From: CBIHON01 sp966211965 | GTDB taxonomy: Bacteria > Pseudomonadota > Gammaproteobacteria > Burkholderiales > Burkholderiaceae_D | Assembly: GCA_966211965.1 (NCBI GenBank) | Contig: CBIHON010000021.1 | Coordinates: 1 to 64,000, forward strand | DNA: 64,000 nt | Direction of reading: 5' to 3' | Shown: positions 15,720 through 23,765 of the stretch, in pieces | How positions within the stretch are numbered: the stretch's first letter is position 1 | Layout: each line of letters begins with the position of its first letter | Notes under the pieces: model-generated | Told to the model about the DNA's origin: nothing | What the model saw: the letters and a program-made list of their open reading frames with translations, nothing else | Database searches by the model: none | Position numbers and translations under genes: made by a program

Positions 15720-16736
15720 ATGAAAGTTTTCTACGATAAAGACTGCGACCTGTCCCTGATCAAGGGCAAGAACGTCGCCATCATCGGTTACGGTTCGCAA
15801 GGTCATGCACACGCACAAAACTTGAATGACTCCGGTTGCAAAGTTACCGTCGGCTTGCGCAAGGGTGGCGCATCCTGGAATAAAGTCAAGAACGCCGGCT
15901 TGAACGTGGCTGAAGTCAATGATGCAGTAAAAGCAGCCGACGTCATCATGATTTTGCTGCCTGATGAAAATATTGCCCAAGTCTATAACGAAAACGTCGC
16001 GCCGAATGCGAAACAGGGTGCTGTATTGGCGTTCGCCCACGGCTTCAACGTCCACTATGGACAGGTTGTTCCGCGTGCCGATCTGGACGTCATCATGATC
16101 GCGCCGAAAGCGCCAGGTCATACCGTGCGTGGTACGTACACCCAAGGCGGCGGCGTACCTCACCTGATCGCGGTCTATCAGGACAAATCGGGCGTCGCGC
16201 GTGACATCGCCTTGTCCTATGCGATGGCCAATGGCGGCGGTCGTGCCGGCATCATCGAAACCAACTTCCGCGAAGAAACGGAAACCGACCTGTTCGGCGA
16301 ACAGGCCGTGCTGTGCGGCGGGACGGTCGAGCTTATCAAGGCCGGTTTCGAAACGCTGGTCGAAGGCGGTTATGCGCCCGAAATGGCTTACTTCGAATGC
16401 TTGCACGAACTGAAGCTGATCGTTGATTTAATCTATGAAGGCGGCATCGCCAACATGAATTACTCGATCTCGAACAATGCAGAATATGGCGAATACGTGA
16501 CCGGTCCGCGTATCGTGACGGACGACACCAAGAAGGCGATGCGCCAATGTCTGAAAGATATCCAGACCGGCGAATACGCAAAGAGCTTCATTCTCGAAAA
16601 CAAAGCAGGTGCACCAACCCTGATTTCGCGCCGCCGCCTGACCGCCGAGCATCAAATCGAAGAAGTTGGCAGCAAGTTGCGCGCAATGATGCCTTGGATC
16701 GCAAAAAATAAGCTGGTCGACCAATCGAAGAACTAA
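15720..16736 (+). CDS. ilvC: Ketol-acid reductoisomerase, class I
   Basis: 338 aa, the short class I form. It converts acetolactate or acetohydroxybutyrate to the dihydroxy acid with NADPH and Mg. The nucleotide-binding GYGSQGHA lies at 23-30. The metal-binding Asp/Glu residues sit in the C-terminal knotted domain (FREETETDLFGEQ near 180-192, and FECLHELKLIVDLIYEGG, family motif starting near residue 222). It is third in the ilvB-ilvH-ilvC unit. Two strong terminators follow directly, so the downstream pssA-leuA genes probably have their own transcript. Confidence 0.98.
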   Translation: MKVFYDKDCDLSLIKGKNVAIIGYGSQGHAHAQNLNDSGCKVTVGLRKGGASWNKVKNAGLNVAEVNDAVKAADVIMILLPDENIAQVYNENVAPNAKQGAVLAFAHGFNVHYGQVVPRADLDVIMIAPKAPGHTVRGTYTQGGGVPHLIAVYQDKSGVARDIALSYAMANGGGRAGIIETNFREETETDLFGEQAVLCGGTVELIKAGFETLVEGGYAPEMAYFECLHELKLIVDLIYEGGIANMNYSISNNAEYGEYVTGPRIVTDDTKKAMRQCLKDIQTGEYAKSFILENKAGAPTLISRRRLTAEHQIEEVGSKLRAMMPWIAKNKLVDQSKN

Positions 16737-16745
16737 GCATCTACG

Positions 16746-16774
16746 AAAAAGCTGTGCCCATGTGCAGCTTTTTT
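16746..16774 (+). terminator. Intrinsic terminator 1 after ilvC
   Basis: AAAAAGCTG (16746-16754) pairs with CAGCTTTTTT (16765-16774), loop of 10 nt, ending in T6. It starts 10 bp after the ilvC stop. Confidence 0.75.
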
Positions 16775-16789
16775 GTTGGTAAAGTTAAT

Positions 16790-16824
16790 GGGGCGTACAC
16801 TAAGAGTGACGCCCCATTTTTTTT
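16790..16824 (+). terminator. Intrinsic terminator 2 after ilvC
   Basis: GGGGCG (16790-16795) pairs with CGCCCC (16810-16815). An inner CACT/AGTG stem (16798-16801 with 16805-16808) has a 3-nt loop. Eight T follow. Together with terminator 1 it makes a tandem stop after ilvC. Confidence 0.8.
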
Positions 16825-16868
16825 GCAATATCATTCTCGCCGTTCCAAGCCTGCCACCGAGACCTAAT

Positions 16869-17054
16869 ATGATGAATCGCGCTGTCGCAATGGCGTTGCT
16901 GGGTATTGTCCTGTCGGGATGCAAGCAGACAGATCCGCCGCCCGACGTACTTAAAACGCAACGGGAAGCTCTGGACAAGGCCAAGGCCCTCGGCGGTCAA
17001 ATGCAGCAGCAATTGGAGGATCGGATGAAAACGAGCGATGAGGCGCAAAAGTGA
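16869..17054 (+). CDS. Small putative lipoprotein
   Basis: 61 aa from ATG 16869 (a second ATG follows directly at 16872). An N-terminal hydrophobic stretch ends in the lipobox LSGC, with Cys at residue 18, so the mature form would be a lipid-anchored peptide of about 44 residues. The mature part is charged and helical (VLKTQREALDKAKALGGQ). Similar tiny lipoproteins with a conserved KTQREALDKAK-like helix occur in Burkholderiales next to unrelated genes; function unknown. It lies between the ilvC terminators and pssA. The longer frame from 16773 is rejected because it runs through the terminator. Confidence 0.7.
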   Translation: MMNRAVAMALLGIVLSGCKQTDPPPDVLKTQREALDKAKALGGQMQQQLEDRMKTSDEAQK

Positions 17055-17171
17055 GCCGACGAAATCTCCTCCAGGGGTTACATTTACCAGTTGCTCGACT
17101 AGAATAGCGACGCAATTCACACCATTTCATCAATATTAATTTGATAGGTTGTATCTTGAAACGGAATCTGC

Positions 17172-18059
17172 ATGGCAAGCTTTAATCGGCGTAAGGCGAA
17201 GAGCCCCGGGGCCTCTTTTTCCAAAATACCGCGTGCAGGCAAACAGGCGCTGTATAGCTCCGATTCTGGGCAGGGGGCGCAACAGGTGCGGCCAAGCTTG
17301 CGCAGGCGCGGCATCTATCTGCTGCCGAATGCATTTACCACGGCGGCACTGTTTTGTGGTTTTTACGCAATCGTGATGGCGATGAACCTGAAGTTCGATC
17401 ATGCTTCGATCGCGATTTTCGCAGCGATGGTGTTGGATGGAATTGACGGGCGCGTGGCGCGCCTGACCAATACCCAGAGCGAGTTCGGAGCGCAGTACGA
17501 CAGTCTGTCGGACATGGTCTCCTTCGGCGCTGCACCAGCCTTGGTGGTGTATGAATGGTCGTTGCGCGGCATGGGCAAGCTAGGCTGGCTGGCCGCCTTC
17601 GTATATTGTGCCGGCGCCGCCTTGCGGCTGGCACGCTTCAATACCAACATTGCCGTCGTCGACAAACGTTTCTTCCAGGGATTGCCCAGCCCGGCTGCCG
17701 CCGCTCTGGTCGCGGGGTTTATCTGGCTGATGGACGATCTGCGCTTTGCCGGTACCAACTTGAGCTGGGTGTCTTGGATCATTACCCTGTACGCCGGGTT
17801 GACGATGGTCACCAATGTACCGTTTTACAGCTTCAAGGACGTTAATTTCCGCAAATCGGTTCCGTTTATCGCGATCTTTCTGATTGTCCTGGCTTTTGTA
17901 GCGGTATCGAGTGATCCGCCCAAGGTCTTGTTTGGCCTGTTTGTGTTATATGGCCTGTCGGGGTACGGATTTTATTTTTGGCGTTTGTTCAAAGGTAAGC
18001 CGGTCAGTATCGTACAGACCGAAACGGAAACCGTCGACGACAAAGAAGAGCTGCACTGA
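17172..18059 (+). CDS. pssA: CDP-diacylglycerol-serine O-phosphatidyltransferase
   Basis: 295 aa integral membrane enzyme. It makes phosphatidylserine from CDP-diacylglycerol and serine, the precursor of phosphatidylethanolamine. The CDP-alcohol phosphotransferase signature is complete: Asp89, Asp92-Gly93, Ala96-Arg97, Gly106, Asp110 and Asp114. About seven hydrophobic helices follow a basic N-terminal segment of some 45 residues. It sits 18 bp before leuA on the same strand, the arrangement I recall from Ralstonia and Burkholderia, where psd (the decarboxylase for the next step) usually lies just upstream. Here psd is absent from that position. Confidence 0.95.
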   Translation: MASFNRRKAKSPGASFSKIPRAGKQALYSSDSGQGAQQVRPSLRRRGIYLLPNAFTTAALFCGFYAIVMAMNLKFDHASIAIFAAMVLDGIDGRVARLTNTQSEFGAQYDSLSDMVSFGAAPALVVYEWSLRGMGKLGWLAAFVYCAGAALRLARFNTNIAVVDKRFFQGLPSPAAAALVAGFIWLMDDLRFAGTNLSWVSWIITLYAGLTMVTNVPFYSFKDVNFRKSVPFIAIFLIVLAFVAVSSDPPKVLFGLFVLYGLSGYGFYFWRLFKGKPVSIVQTETETVDDKEELH

Positions 18060-18077
18060 ATTTTTTAGGAGTCCATC

Positions 18078-19628
18078 ATGGCCGCGAACCCATCAAACAA
18101 ACTCATCATTTTCGATACCACCTTGCGCGACGGCGAGCAATCGCCTGGAGCGTCAATGACCAAGGATGAAAAAATCCGCATCGCCAAACAACTCGAGCGG
18201 ATGAAGGTCGACGTGATCGAAGCCGGTTTTGCGGCGGCATCTCAAGGGGATTTCGAGTCGATCAAGGCGATTGCCGGCATCGTCAAGGATTCCACTGTAT
18301 GTTCCTTGTCGCGCGCCAATGATCGGGATATTTCGCGCGCCGCCGAGGCTCTCGCTGACGCCAGCAGGAAACGCATTCATACCTTCATCGCCACCTCTCC
18401 CTTGCATATGGAGAAGAAGTTGCGGATGACCCCTGATCAGGTGTTTGAACAAGCCAAGCAAGCGGTTCGCTTCGCACGTAATTTCACCGACGATGTTGAA
18501 TTCAGTCCGGAAGACGGCAGCCGCTCCGACATGGATTTTTTGTGCCGCGTGATCGAGGCGGTGATCGCCGAAGGTGCGACCACGATTAACTTTGCTGATA
18601 CGGTTGGCTATGGCGTGCCCGAGTTGTACGGCAACATGCTCAAGAATCTGCGCGAGCGCATCCCCAATTCGGACAAGGCGATTTGGTCGGTTCACTGCCA
18701 CAACGACCTTGGCATGGCAGTAGCCAATTCGCTGGCTGGCGTGATGATCGGCGGTGCACGCCAAGTTGAGTGCACTATCAACGGTTTGGGCGAACGTGCC
18801 GGCAATACTGCCTTGGAAGAAATCGTGATGGCGGTGCGCACCCGTAAGGATTACTTCCATCTTGATATTTCGATCGATTCAACCCAGATAGTGCCCGCTT
18901 CCAAACTGGTATCGCAAATTACCGGCTTCTCGGTACAGCCGAACAAGGCCGTGGTCGGCGCCAACGCCTTCGCACATGCATCCGGCATTCATCAGGACGG
19001 CGTACTGAAAGCGCGCGACACCTATGAAATCATGCGCGCTGAAGACGTGGGCTGGACCGCCAACAAGATCGTATTAGGCAAATTGTCGGGCCGCAATGCG
19101 TTCAAGCAGCGTCTTGAAGAACTCGGCATTGGATTGGACTCGGAATCCGAAGTCAATGCCGCGTTCAGCCGTTTCAAGGAATTAGCTGACCGTAAAGCCG
19201 ACATTTTCGATGAAGACATCCTCGCCTTGGTGGCGGACGAGGAGCATGCGCACGACAAAGAGTATTATCGTTTCGTATCGTTGTCCCAGCACTCCGAAAC
19301 CGGCGAAAAGCCGACCGCGAAAATAGTCTTCTCGATTGACGGCAAGGAGTCGACGTGCGAAGGGCAGGGCAATGGTCCGGTTGATGCGATCGTCAACGCG
19401 ATCGAATCGAAAACCGCCAGCGGTGCAGAGTTGCTGCTGTTTTCGGTGAACGCCATCACGACCGGTACGCAATCGCAAGGCGAAGTGACGATGCGTTTGT
19501 CCAAAGCCGGCCGCATCGTCAACGGCGTCGGCGCTGATCTGGATATCGTGGTTGCCTCCGCAAAAGCTTACCTGTCCGCTCTCAATAAACTTCATTCCAA
19601 AACGGAGAAGTTGAATCCGCAGTTGTAA
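18078..19628 (+). CDS. leuA: 2-isopropylmalate synthase
   Basis: 516 aa, typical of the shorter (form I) LeuA. It condenses acetyl-CoA with 3-methyl-2-oxobutanoate, the committed step to leucine. The N-terminal TIM-barrel has the HMGL signature DTTLRDGEQSPGAS (residues 13-26) with the metal-binding Asp, and the metal-binding His pair in VHCHNDLGMAVANS (about 213-226). The linker and C-terminal LeuA regulatory domain (about 390-510), which binds leucine, are present. The ribosome site TTAGGAG lies 8 bases before ATG. A terminator follows. Confidence 0.97.
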   Translation: MAANPSNKLIIFDTTLRDGEQSPGASMTKDEKIRIAKQLERMKVDVIEAGFAAASQGDFESIKAIAGIVKDSTVCSLSRANDRDISRAAEALADASRKRIHTFIATSPLHMEKKLRMTPDQVFEQAKQAVRFARNFTDDVEFSPEDGSRSDMDFLCRVIEAVIAEGATTINFADTVGYGVPELYGNMLKNLRERIPNSDKAIWSVHCHNDLGMAVANSLAGVMIGGARQVECTINGLGERAGNTALEEIVMAVRTRKDYFHLDISIDSTQIVPASKLVSQITGFSVQPNKAVVGANAFAHASGIHQDGVLKARDTYEIMRAEDVGWTANKIVLGKLSGRNAFKQRLEELGIGLDSESEVNAAFSRFKELADRKADIFDEDILALVADEEHAHDKEYYRFVSLSQHSETGEKPTAKIVFSIDGKESTCEGQGNGPVDAIVNAIESKTASGAELLLFSVNAITTGTQSQGEVTMRLSKAGRIVNGVGADLDIVVASAKAYLSALNKLHSKTEKLNPQL

Positions 19629-19673
19629 ATTCAGATGCGCGGAGAGATATCTTCCTCTGACTTTTTGCTGCAT

Positions 19674-19711
19674 AAAAAAGCTCGTGCAAGCCGCACGAGC
19701 TTTTTCTTTTT
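19674..19711. terminator. Bidirectional terminator between leuA and hsp20
   Basis: GCTCGTGC (19680-19687) pairs with GCACGAGC (19693-19700). The stem is flanked by A6 and T5 runs, so it can stop both leuA (plus) and the convergent small heat-shock gene (minus). Confidence 0.85.
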
Positions 19712-19721
19712 GGCGGTATGC

Positions 19722-20192
19722 TTATTGAATCGGGATTTGCTTCGGCTGCGCTTCGGCTTTTTTCGGCAAGCTGAGTTGCAGGATGCCGTTCTCTAGCTTC
19801 GCTGCCGCTCGCGTCTCATCGACTTCGCCGGTAAGAATGAAATTGCGTGCAAATTTCTTGACGACGCGTTCTTCTCGAATGACTTTTTCACCTTCCTTGC
19901 GCTCCGACGCGCGCTTGATTTCGGCTTCGATGGACACGCGTTTTCCATCCACCGAGATGTTCAGGTTTTCCTTGGTCACGCCGGGTAGCTCCGCTTCCAC
20001 TTCGAAAGCTTGTTCGCTCTCGGTGACATTCATCCGAGGGGCACTCACGAGAGGTTCACGCGTTTGTACAGGAGCAAAATAATCTTCCAGCACGCTATCG
20101 ATCAGTCGGCTGAACGGCTCGTCAAACGAAGTAGGGCGAAGCGCGATCGGAAGCGGAAAACCGTTACGGTTACGTAGAATCAGATTCATCAT
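19722..20192 (-). CDS. Small heat-shock protein, Hsp20/alpha-crystallin family
   Basis: 156 aa. The alpha-crystallin domain spans about 45-145, with ELPGVTKENLNISVDG and the conserved A.LENGILQLSLPK strand near the C-terminus. The tail IPIQ supplies the I-x-I motif used for oligomer contact. It is an ATP-independent holdase that keeps unfolding proteins soluble. A sigma-32 type promoter lies 44-72 bp upstream and a GGAGCG-ACGG-CGCTCC hairpin sits in the short leader. It is monocistronic, convergent with leuA. Confidence 0.93.
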   Translation of the reverse strand: MMNLILRNRNGFPLPIALRPTSFDEPFSRLIDSVLEDYFAPVQTREPLVSAPRMNVTESEQAFEVEAELPGVTKENLNISVDGKRVSIEAEIKRASERKEGEKVIREERVVKKFARNFILTGEVDETRAAAKLENGILQLSLPKKAEAQPKQIPIQ

Positions 20193-20235
20193 TCTTTCCT
20201 TTTCATTGATGGAGCGCCGTCGCTCCGATGGCGAA

Positions 20236-20264
20236 TAAATAGGGTACGCGTTGTTGATTTCAAG
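20236..20264 (-). promoter_or_regulatory. Sigma-32 (RpoH) type promoter of the hsp20 gene
   Basis: On the minus strand CTTGAAA (20258-20264) is followed after 13 bases by CCCTATTTA (20236-20244). This matches the RpoH consensus (CTTGAAA, 11-16 bp, CCCCATnT) at nearly every position. It is well placed for transcription into the hsp20 leader. Confidence 0.8.
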
Positions 20265-20290
20265 TGGCCTGCTTCAGTTCGTAGCAGGCT

Positions 20291-20818
20291 CTAGCGATGA
20301 TGTCTTCCAAAGGGCCAACGCGAATCCGGGTCGCGGCTTAGATCCGGGCTGCTCATCATCTGCCGTACGATTCCTTGTTTATCGAAATGCACATGCATCA
20401 CTGAGTCCCATACGCCGCTTTCCTTGTATGGATACGACCAGACCTCCAATTGCGGCAGGGAGAGAAAAGAGGTCTCGCTGGGTGTGCCGATGGTATGCAG
20501 AACATCGGTCTTGGTGGCCTGTCCCGGTTTGATTATTGCGAATTTCTGGCTTGTCAAAACTTGTTCAAATGAAACAAGTCGACCGTTCGAATCGATCCGT
20601 GCCATGTAGGTTTGCTGGCCCCAAGGTCCGCGCGCATACTCAAGCAGGTGGCTATTGCCTTCCTCGTAACGGTGCGTCGGTTGACCTAGTTTCGCCATGA
20701 GGGCGGACTCTGTTTCACCGATGCTGACGGCCGTTGTTCCGATGCCGACACATGCCCCCAGGCCAATCAAAAAAACGGCCGGTATGGCTAAAAAGAAATA
20801 TTTCATAAAATTCGCCAT
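20291..20818 (-). CDS. Putative lipoprotein, SmpA/OmlA-like
   Basis: 175 aa from ATG 20818, chosen because AGAGG lies 8 bases upstream; an in-frame GTG at 20827 and ATG at 20806 are alternatives. A hydrophobic stretch ends in the lipobox LGAC. The mature protein shows two similar segments (GETESALMAKLGQPTHRYEE and KPGQATKTDVLHTIGTPSET) of the type seen in SmpA/BamE-like domains: G.t...v...lG.P. It is probably an outer-membrane or inner-membrane lipoprotein facing the periplasm; no role is proven. It is divergent from rpsO. Confidence 0.75.
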   Translation of the reverse strand: MANFMKYFFLAIPAVFLIGLGACVGIGTTAVSIGETESALMAKLGQPTHRYEEGNSHLLEYARGPWGQQTYMARIDSNGRLVSFEQVLTSQKFAIIKPGQATKTDVLHTIGTPSETSFLSLPQLEVWSYPYKESGVWDSVMHVHFDKQGIVRQMMSSPDLSRDPDSRWPFGRHHR

Positions 20819-20852
20819 GCTGACCACCTCTTAAATAAAAGCAGTTAAGTGT

Positions 20853-20881
20853 TTGAATAGCTTAGGCATTTCCGCTATACT
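20853..20881 (+). promoter_or_regulatory. Sigma-70 promoter of rpsO
   Basis: TTGAAT (20853-20858) and TATACT (20876-20881) with a 17-bp spacer, the best housekeeping promoter seen by eye in this interval. Transcription would begin near 20888, about 85 nt before the rpsO start. Confidence 0.65.
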
Positions 20882-20887
20882 TCTCGT

Positions 20888-20910
20888 TTGGTCAATTGGA
20901 CCAATTTTTT
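20888..20910 (+). promoter_or_regulatory. 5'-end hairpin with T tract in the rpsO leader
   Basis: TTGGTC (20888-20893) pairs with GACCAA (20899-20904), loop 5 nt, followed by six T. It coincides with the predicted transcript start, too close for normal termination, so it may stabilise the 5' end or reflect a wrong start estimate. Confidence 0.4.
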
Positions 20911-20973
20911 AAATCGTATGTTCACGGTGTGTGGGGTCGAGACTCTATGCACCGCATGTGAAAGGTAATACTC

Positions 20974-21243
20974 ATGACAATCGAAAAATCCAGCAAGGCC
21001 GCCATTATTGCGGATAACGCCCGCGGCCAGAACGATACCGGTTCCCCGGAAGTGCAAGTTGCATTGCTGACGGCCCGTATCAACGAACTCAATGGTCACT
21101 TCAAAGCGCACGCCAAGGATCACCACTCCCGCCGCGGCTTGATCATGATGGTTAACCGTCGCAAGAGCTTGCTCTCCTATCTGAAGGGCAAAGATGCGGT
21201 TCGTTACCGTGACCTGATTGCCAAGCTCGGTCTGCGCAAGTAA
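20974..21243 (+). CDS. rpsO: 30S ribosomal protein S15
   Basis: 89 aa, exact family length. The S15 signature LTARINELNGHFKAHAKDHHSRRGL (in family terms, residues 28-52) and the C-terminal KDAVRYRDLIAKLGLRK are intact. S15 is a primary binder of the 16S central domain and in several bacteria represses its own mRNA through a leader structure. A ribosome site GAAAGG lies before the ATG. It is followed by its own terminator and then pnp, the classical rpsO-pnp pair. Confidence 0.98.
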   Translation: MTIEKSSKAAIIADNARGQNDTGSPEVQVALLTARINELNGHFKAHAKDHHSRRGLIMMVNRRKSLLSYLKGKDAVRYRDLIAKLGLRK

Positions 21244-21281
21244 TTTCATTGCGACATTCTGTCTGGATTTTATTTATTAAG

Positions 21282-21316
21282 AAATGCCCGTGTCAGTTCG
21301 CTGATGCGGGCATTTT
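21282..21316 (+). terminator. Intrinsic terminator after rpsO
   Basis: AAATGCCCG (21282-21290) pairs with CGGGCATTT (21307-21315). An inner TCAG/CTGA stem is capped by a TTCG tetraloop. A T-rich end follows. Read-through would supply pnp. Confidence 0.8.
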
Positions 21317-21447
21317 GTCTTTCTGCAGTTTGTGGTGAGTCGTGCCCAGTCAAGCAATGAGATGGCAAGTCATCCATGACGAGCCATCTGTGGTGAGGTG
21401 AACGACAGCGCCTGAAAATCTGTCGGCAAAAATAGAAAGGAAACACC

Positions 21448-23583
21448 GTGTTTAACAAAGTCACCAAAACCTTCCAGTATGGTCAGCATCAAGTCACGCT
21501 AGAAACGGGTGAAATCGCTCGTCAAGCTTCTGGCGCTGTCATCGTGTCAATCGAAGATACCGTCGTACTCGCAACTGTTGTCGCGCGCAAGGATGCCAAG
21601 CCAGGTCAGGATTTCTTCCCGCTGACCGTCGATTACGTCGAAAAAAGTTATGCTGCCGGCCGTATCCCTGGCGGCTTTTTCAAGCGCGAAGGCCGTCCGT
21701 CCGAGAAAGAGACTTTGACTTCGCGCCTGATCGATCGTCCGATTCGTCCGCTGTTCCCGGAAGGTTATTTGAACGAAGTTCAGGTCATCATCCATGTCTT
21801 GTCCGTCAATCCTGAAATCGATCCCGACATCGCCGCAATGATCGGTGCTTCCGCGGCCCTGTGTGTCGCCGGCATACCGTTCAACGGCCCGGTCGGTGCT
21901 GCTCGCGTCGGTTACATCGATGGCCAGTACGTGCTCAATCCAACCACGTCGCAACTCGCTGCATCGCAAATGGATCTGGTGGTTGCCGGCACAGAACTCG
22001 CCGTGCTGATGGTCGAGTCGGAAGCTCAGCAATTATCCGAAGAAATCATGCTCGGCGCAGTCGTGTTCGGCCATGAGCAAATGAAGGCTGTCATCAATGC
22101 AATTCACGATCTGGTGCGCGATGGTGGCAAACCGGAGGTGGAGTGGAGCCCGGCACCGAAGAATGAAGCGCTGATCGCCCGCGTCGCACATTTCGGCGAA
22201 GCCAAGCTGCGCGAAGCTTATCAAACCAAGGACAAGCAGGCACGTACCGCCAAGCTGAAGGATGCGGCAGCCGAAGTCAATGCGGCGCTGGCAGCGGAAG
22301 CTGCTGCCGTCGGCGGTGCGGCCCCCGATCCAATCGAGGTTGGCAATATTTTGTTTGAGCTTGAAGCCAAAATCGTGCGGTCTCAAATCCTCGAAGGCGA
22401 GCCACGCATCGACGGACGCGATACGCGCACCGTACGTCCGATTACGATTCGCACTGGCGTGCTGCCGCGTACTCACGGTTCCGCATTGTTCACCCGCGGC
22501 GAGACTCAAGCGCTGGTGGTTGCAACCCTTGGCACCGCACGCGACGAACAAAAGATCGATGCCTTGATGGGTGAGTATTCCGATCGTTTCATGCTTCATT
22601 ACAACATGCCTCCGTTCGCTACCGGCGAAACCGGTCGCGTCGGTACGCCTAAGCGCCGTGAAATCGGTCATGGACGCTTGGCCAAGCGCGCATTGACCGC
22701 TGCTCTGCCGGCTCCGGAAGACTTCAGTTACTCGGTGCGCCTGGTTTCCGAGATCACAGAATCGAACGGTTCTTCCTCGATGGCGTCCGTGTGCGGCGGT
22801 TGCCTGGCACTGATGGATGCAGGTGTTCCGATGACCGCACATGTTGCGGGCATCGCGATGGGCTTGATCAAGGAGGGTGGCAAGTTTGCCGTCCTGACCG
22901 ATATCCTGGGTGACGAAGATCATCTCGGCGATATGGACTTCAAGGTGGCGGGTACTGCGAACGGTATCACTGCACTGCAGATGGATATCAAGATCCAGGG
23001 CATCACCAAGGAAATCATGCAAGTCGCATTGGCGCAGGCCAAGGAGGGCCGCATGCACATCCTCGGCAAGATGCAGGAGGCGGTACCGCACGGTAAGGCC
23101 GAGCTGTCTGACTTTGCTCCGCGCCTGATTACGATCAAGATCAATCCTGAGAAGATTCGCGACGTGATCGGCAAGGGAGGCGCCGTGATTCGTGCGTTGA
23201 CCGAAGAGACCGGCACGCAGATCGATATCAGTGATGAAGGTTTGGTGACTATCGCTTCCGTCGACGCCGCTGCCGGCCAGGAAGCCAAGCGCCGCATCGA
23301 AGAGTTGACGGCATCGGTTGAGATCGGCAAGACCTACGACGGCATCGTGCTGAAGTTGCTGGATTTCGGCGCCATCGTGCAAGTGATGCCCGGCAAGGAT
23401 GGTTTGCTGCACATCAGCCAGATCGCCAATGAGCGCGTGAATGCGGTGACTGATTACCTGAAAGAAGGTCAGCAAGTCCGCGTCAAGGTATTGGAAACTG
23501 ATGATCGTGGCCGCTTGAAATTGTCGATGAAGGCTGCAGCAGCAGAAGAGGGTGGTGCACCGGCTCAGCAGCAACAGCAGTAA
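21448..23583 (+). CDS. pnp: Polyribonucleotide nucleotidyltransferase (PNPase)
   Basis: 711 aa, full length. Two RNase PH-like domains (about 10-145 and 310-540) surround a helical linker. A KH domain (about 553-612; IRDVIGKGGAVIRAL is the GxxG loop region) and an S1 domain (about 620-690) bind RNA. The C-terminal tail is Gln-rich (AQQQQQ). It degrades mRNA 3'-5' by phosphorolysis and joins the RNA degradosome. Start: GTG at 21448 after GAAAGGAAACACC. A strong terminator follows the stop. Confidence 0.98.
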   Translation: MFNKVTKTFQYGQHQVTLETGEIARQASGAVIVSIEDTVVLATVVARKDAKPGQDFFPLTVDYVEKSYAAGRIPGGFFKREGRPSEKETLTSRLIDRPIRPLFPEGYLNEVQVIIHVLSVNPEIDPDIAAMIGASAALCVAGIPFNGPVGAARVGYIDGQYVLNPTTSQLAASQMDLVVAGTELAVLMVESEAQQLSEEIMLGAVVFGHEQMKAVINAIHDLVRDGGKPEVEWSPAPKNEALIARVAHFGEAKLREAYQTKDKQARTAKLKDAAAEVNAALAAEAAAVGGAAPDPIEVGNILFELEAKIVRSQILEGEPRIDGRDTRTVRPITIRTGVLPRTHGSALFTRGETQALVVATLGTARDEQKIDALMGEYSDRFMLHYNMPPFATGETGRVGTPKRREIGHGRLAKRALTAALPAPEDFSYSVRLVSEITESNGSSSMASVCGGCLALMDAGVPMTAHVAGIAMGLIKEGGKFAVLTDILGDEDHLGDMDFKVAGTANGITALQMDIKIQGITKEIMQVALAQAKEGRMHILGKMQEAVPHGKAELSDFAPRLITIKINPEKIRDVIGKGGAVIRALTEETGTQIDISDEGLVTIASVDAAAGQEAKRRIEELTASVEIGKTYDGIVLKLLDFGAIVQVMPGKDGLLHISQIANERVNAVTDYLKEGQQVRVKVLETDDRGRLKLSMKAAAAEEGGAPAQQQQQ

Positions 23584-23614
23584 CTTTGATCCAGGCTGTT
23601 TGGGCCTGATTTGC

Positions 23615-23652
23615 AAAAAGCCGCTCGAGGTGAATGCCCGAGCGGCTTTTTA
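23615..23652 (+). terminator. Intrinsic terminator after pnp
   Basis: AAAAAGCCGCTCG (23615-23627) pairs with CGAGCGGCTTTTT (23639-23651), a 13-bp stem with 11-nt loop ending in T5. Confidence 0.88.
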
Positions 23653-23765
23653 TTGCATAGGCCTTTGTGTGGCGGCCTCGTGCTGTCAAATACAATGCGC
23701 GATCAATTTATCTTTCGCGTGAGAGCCGTACAATGGCATTTTATTTTCTGTCGCGGAGACTTTTC

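Noticed and set aside
22033..23616. 527-codon open frame antisense to pnp
   Set aside because: It lies wholly inside a confirmed gene and its composition (His/Gln/Arg-rich, no motif) is that of an antisense shadow in GC-rich DNA.
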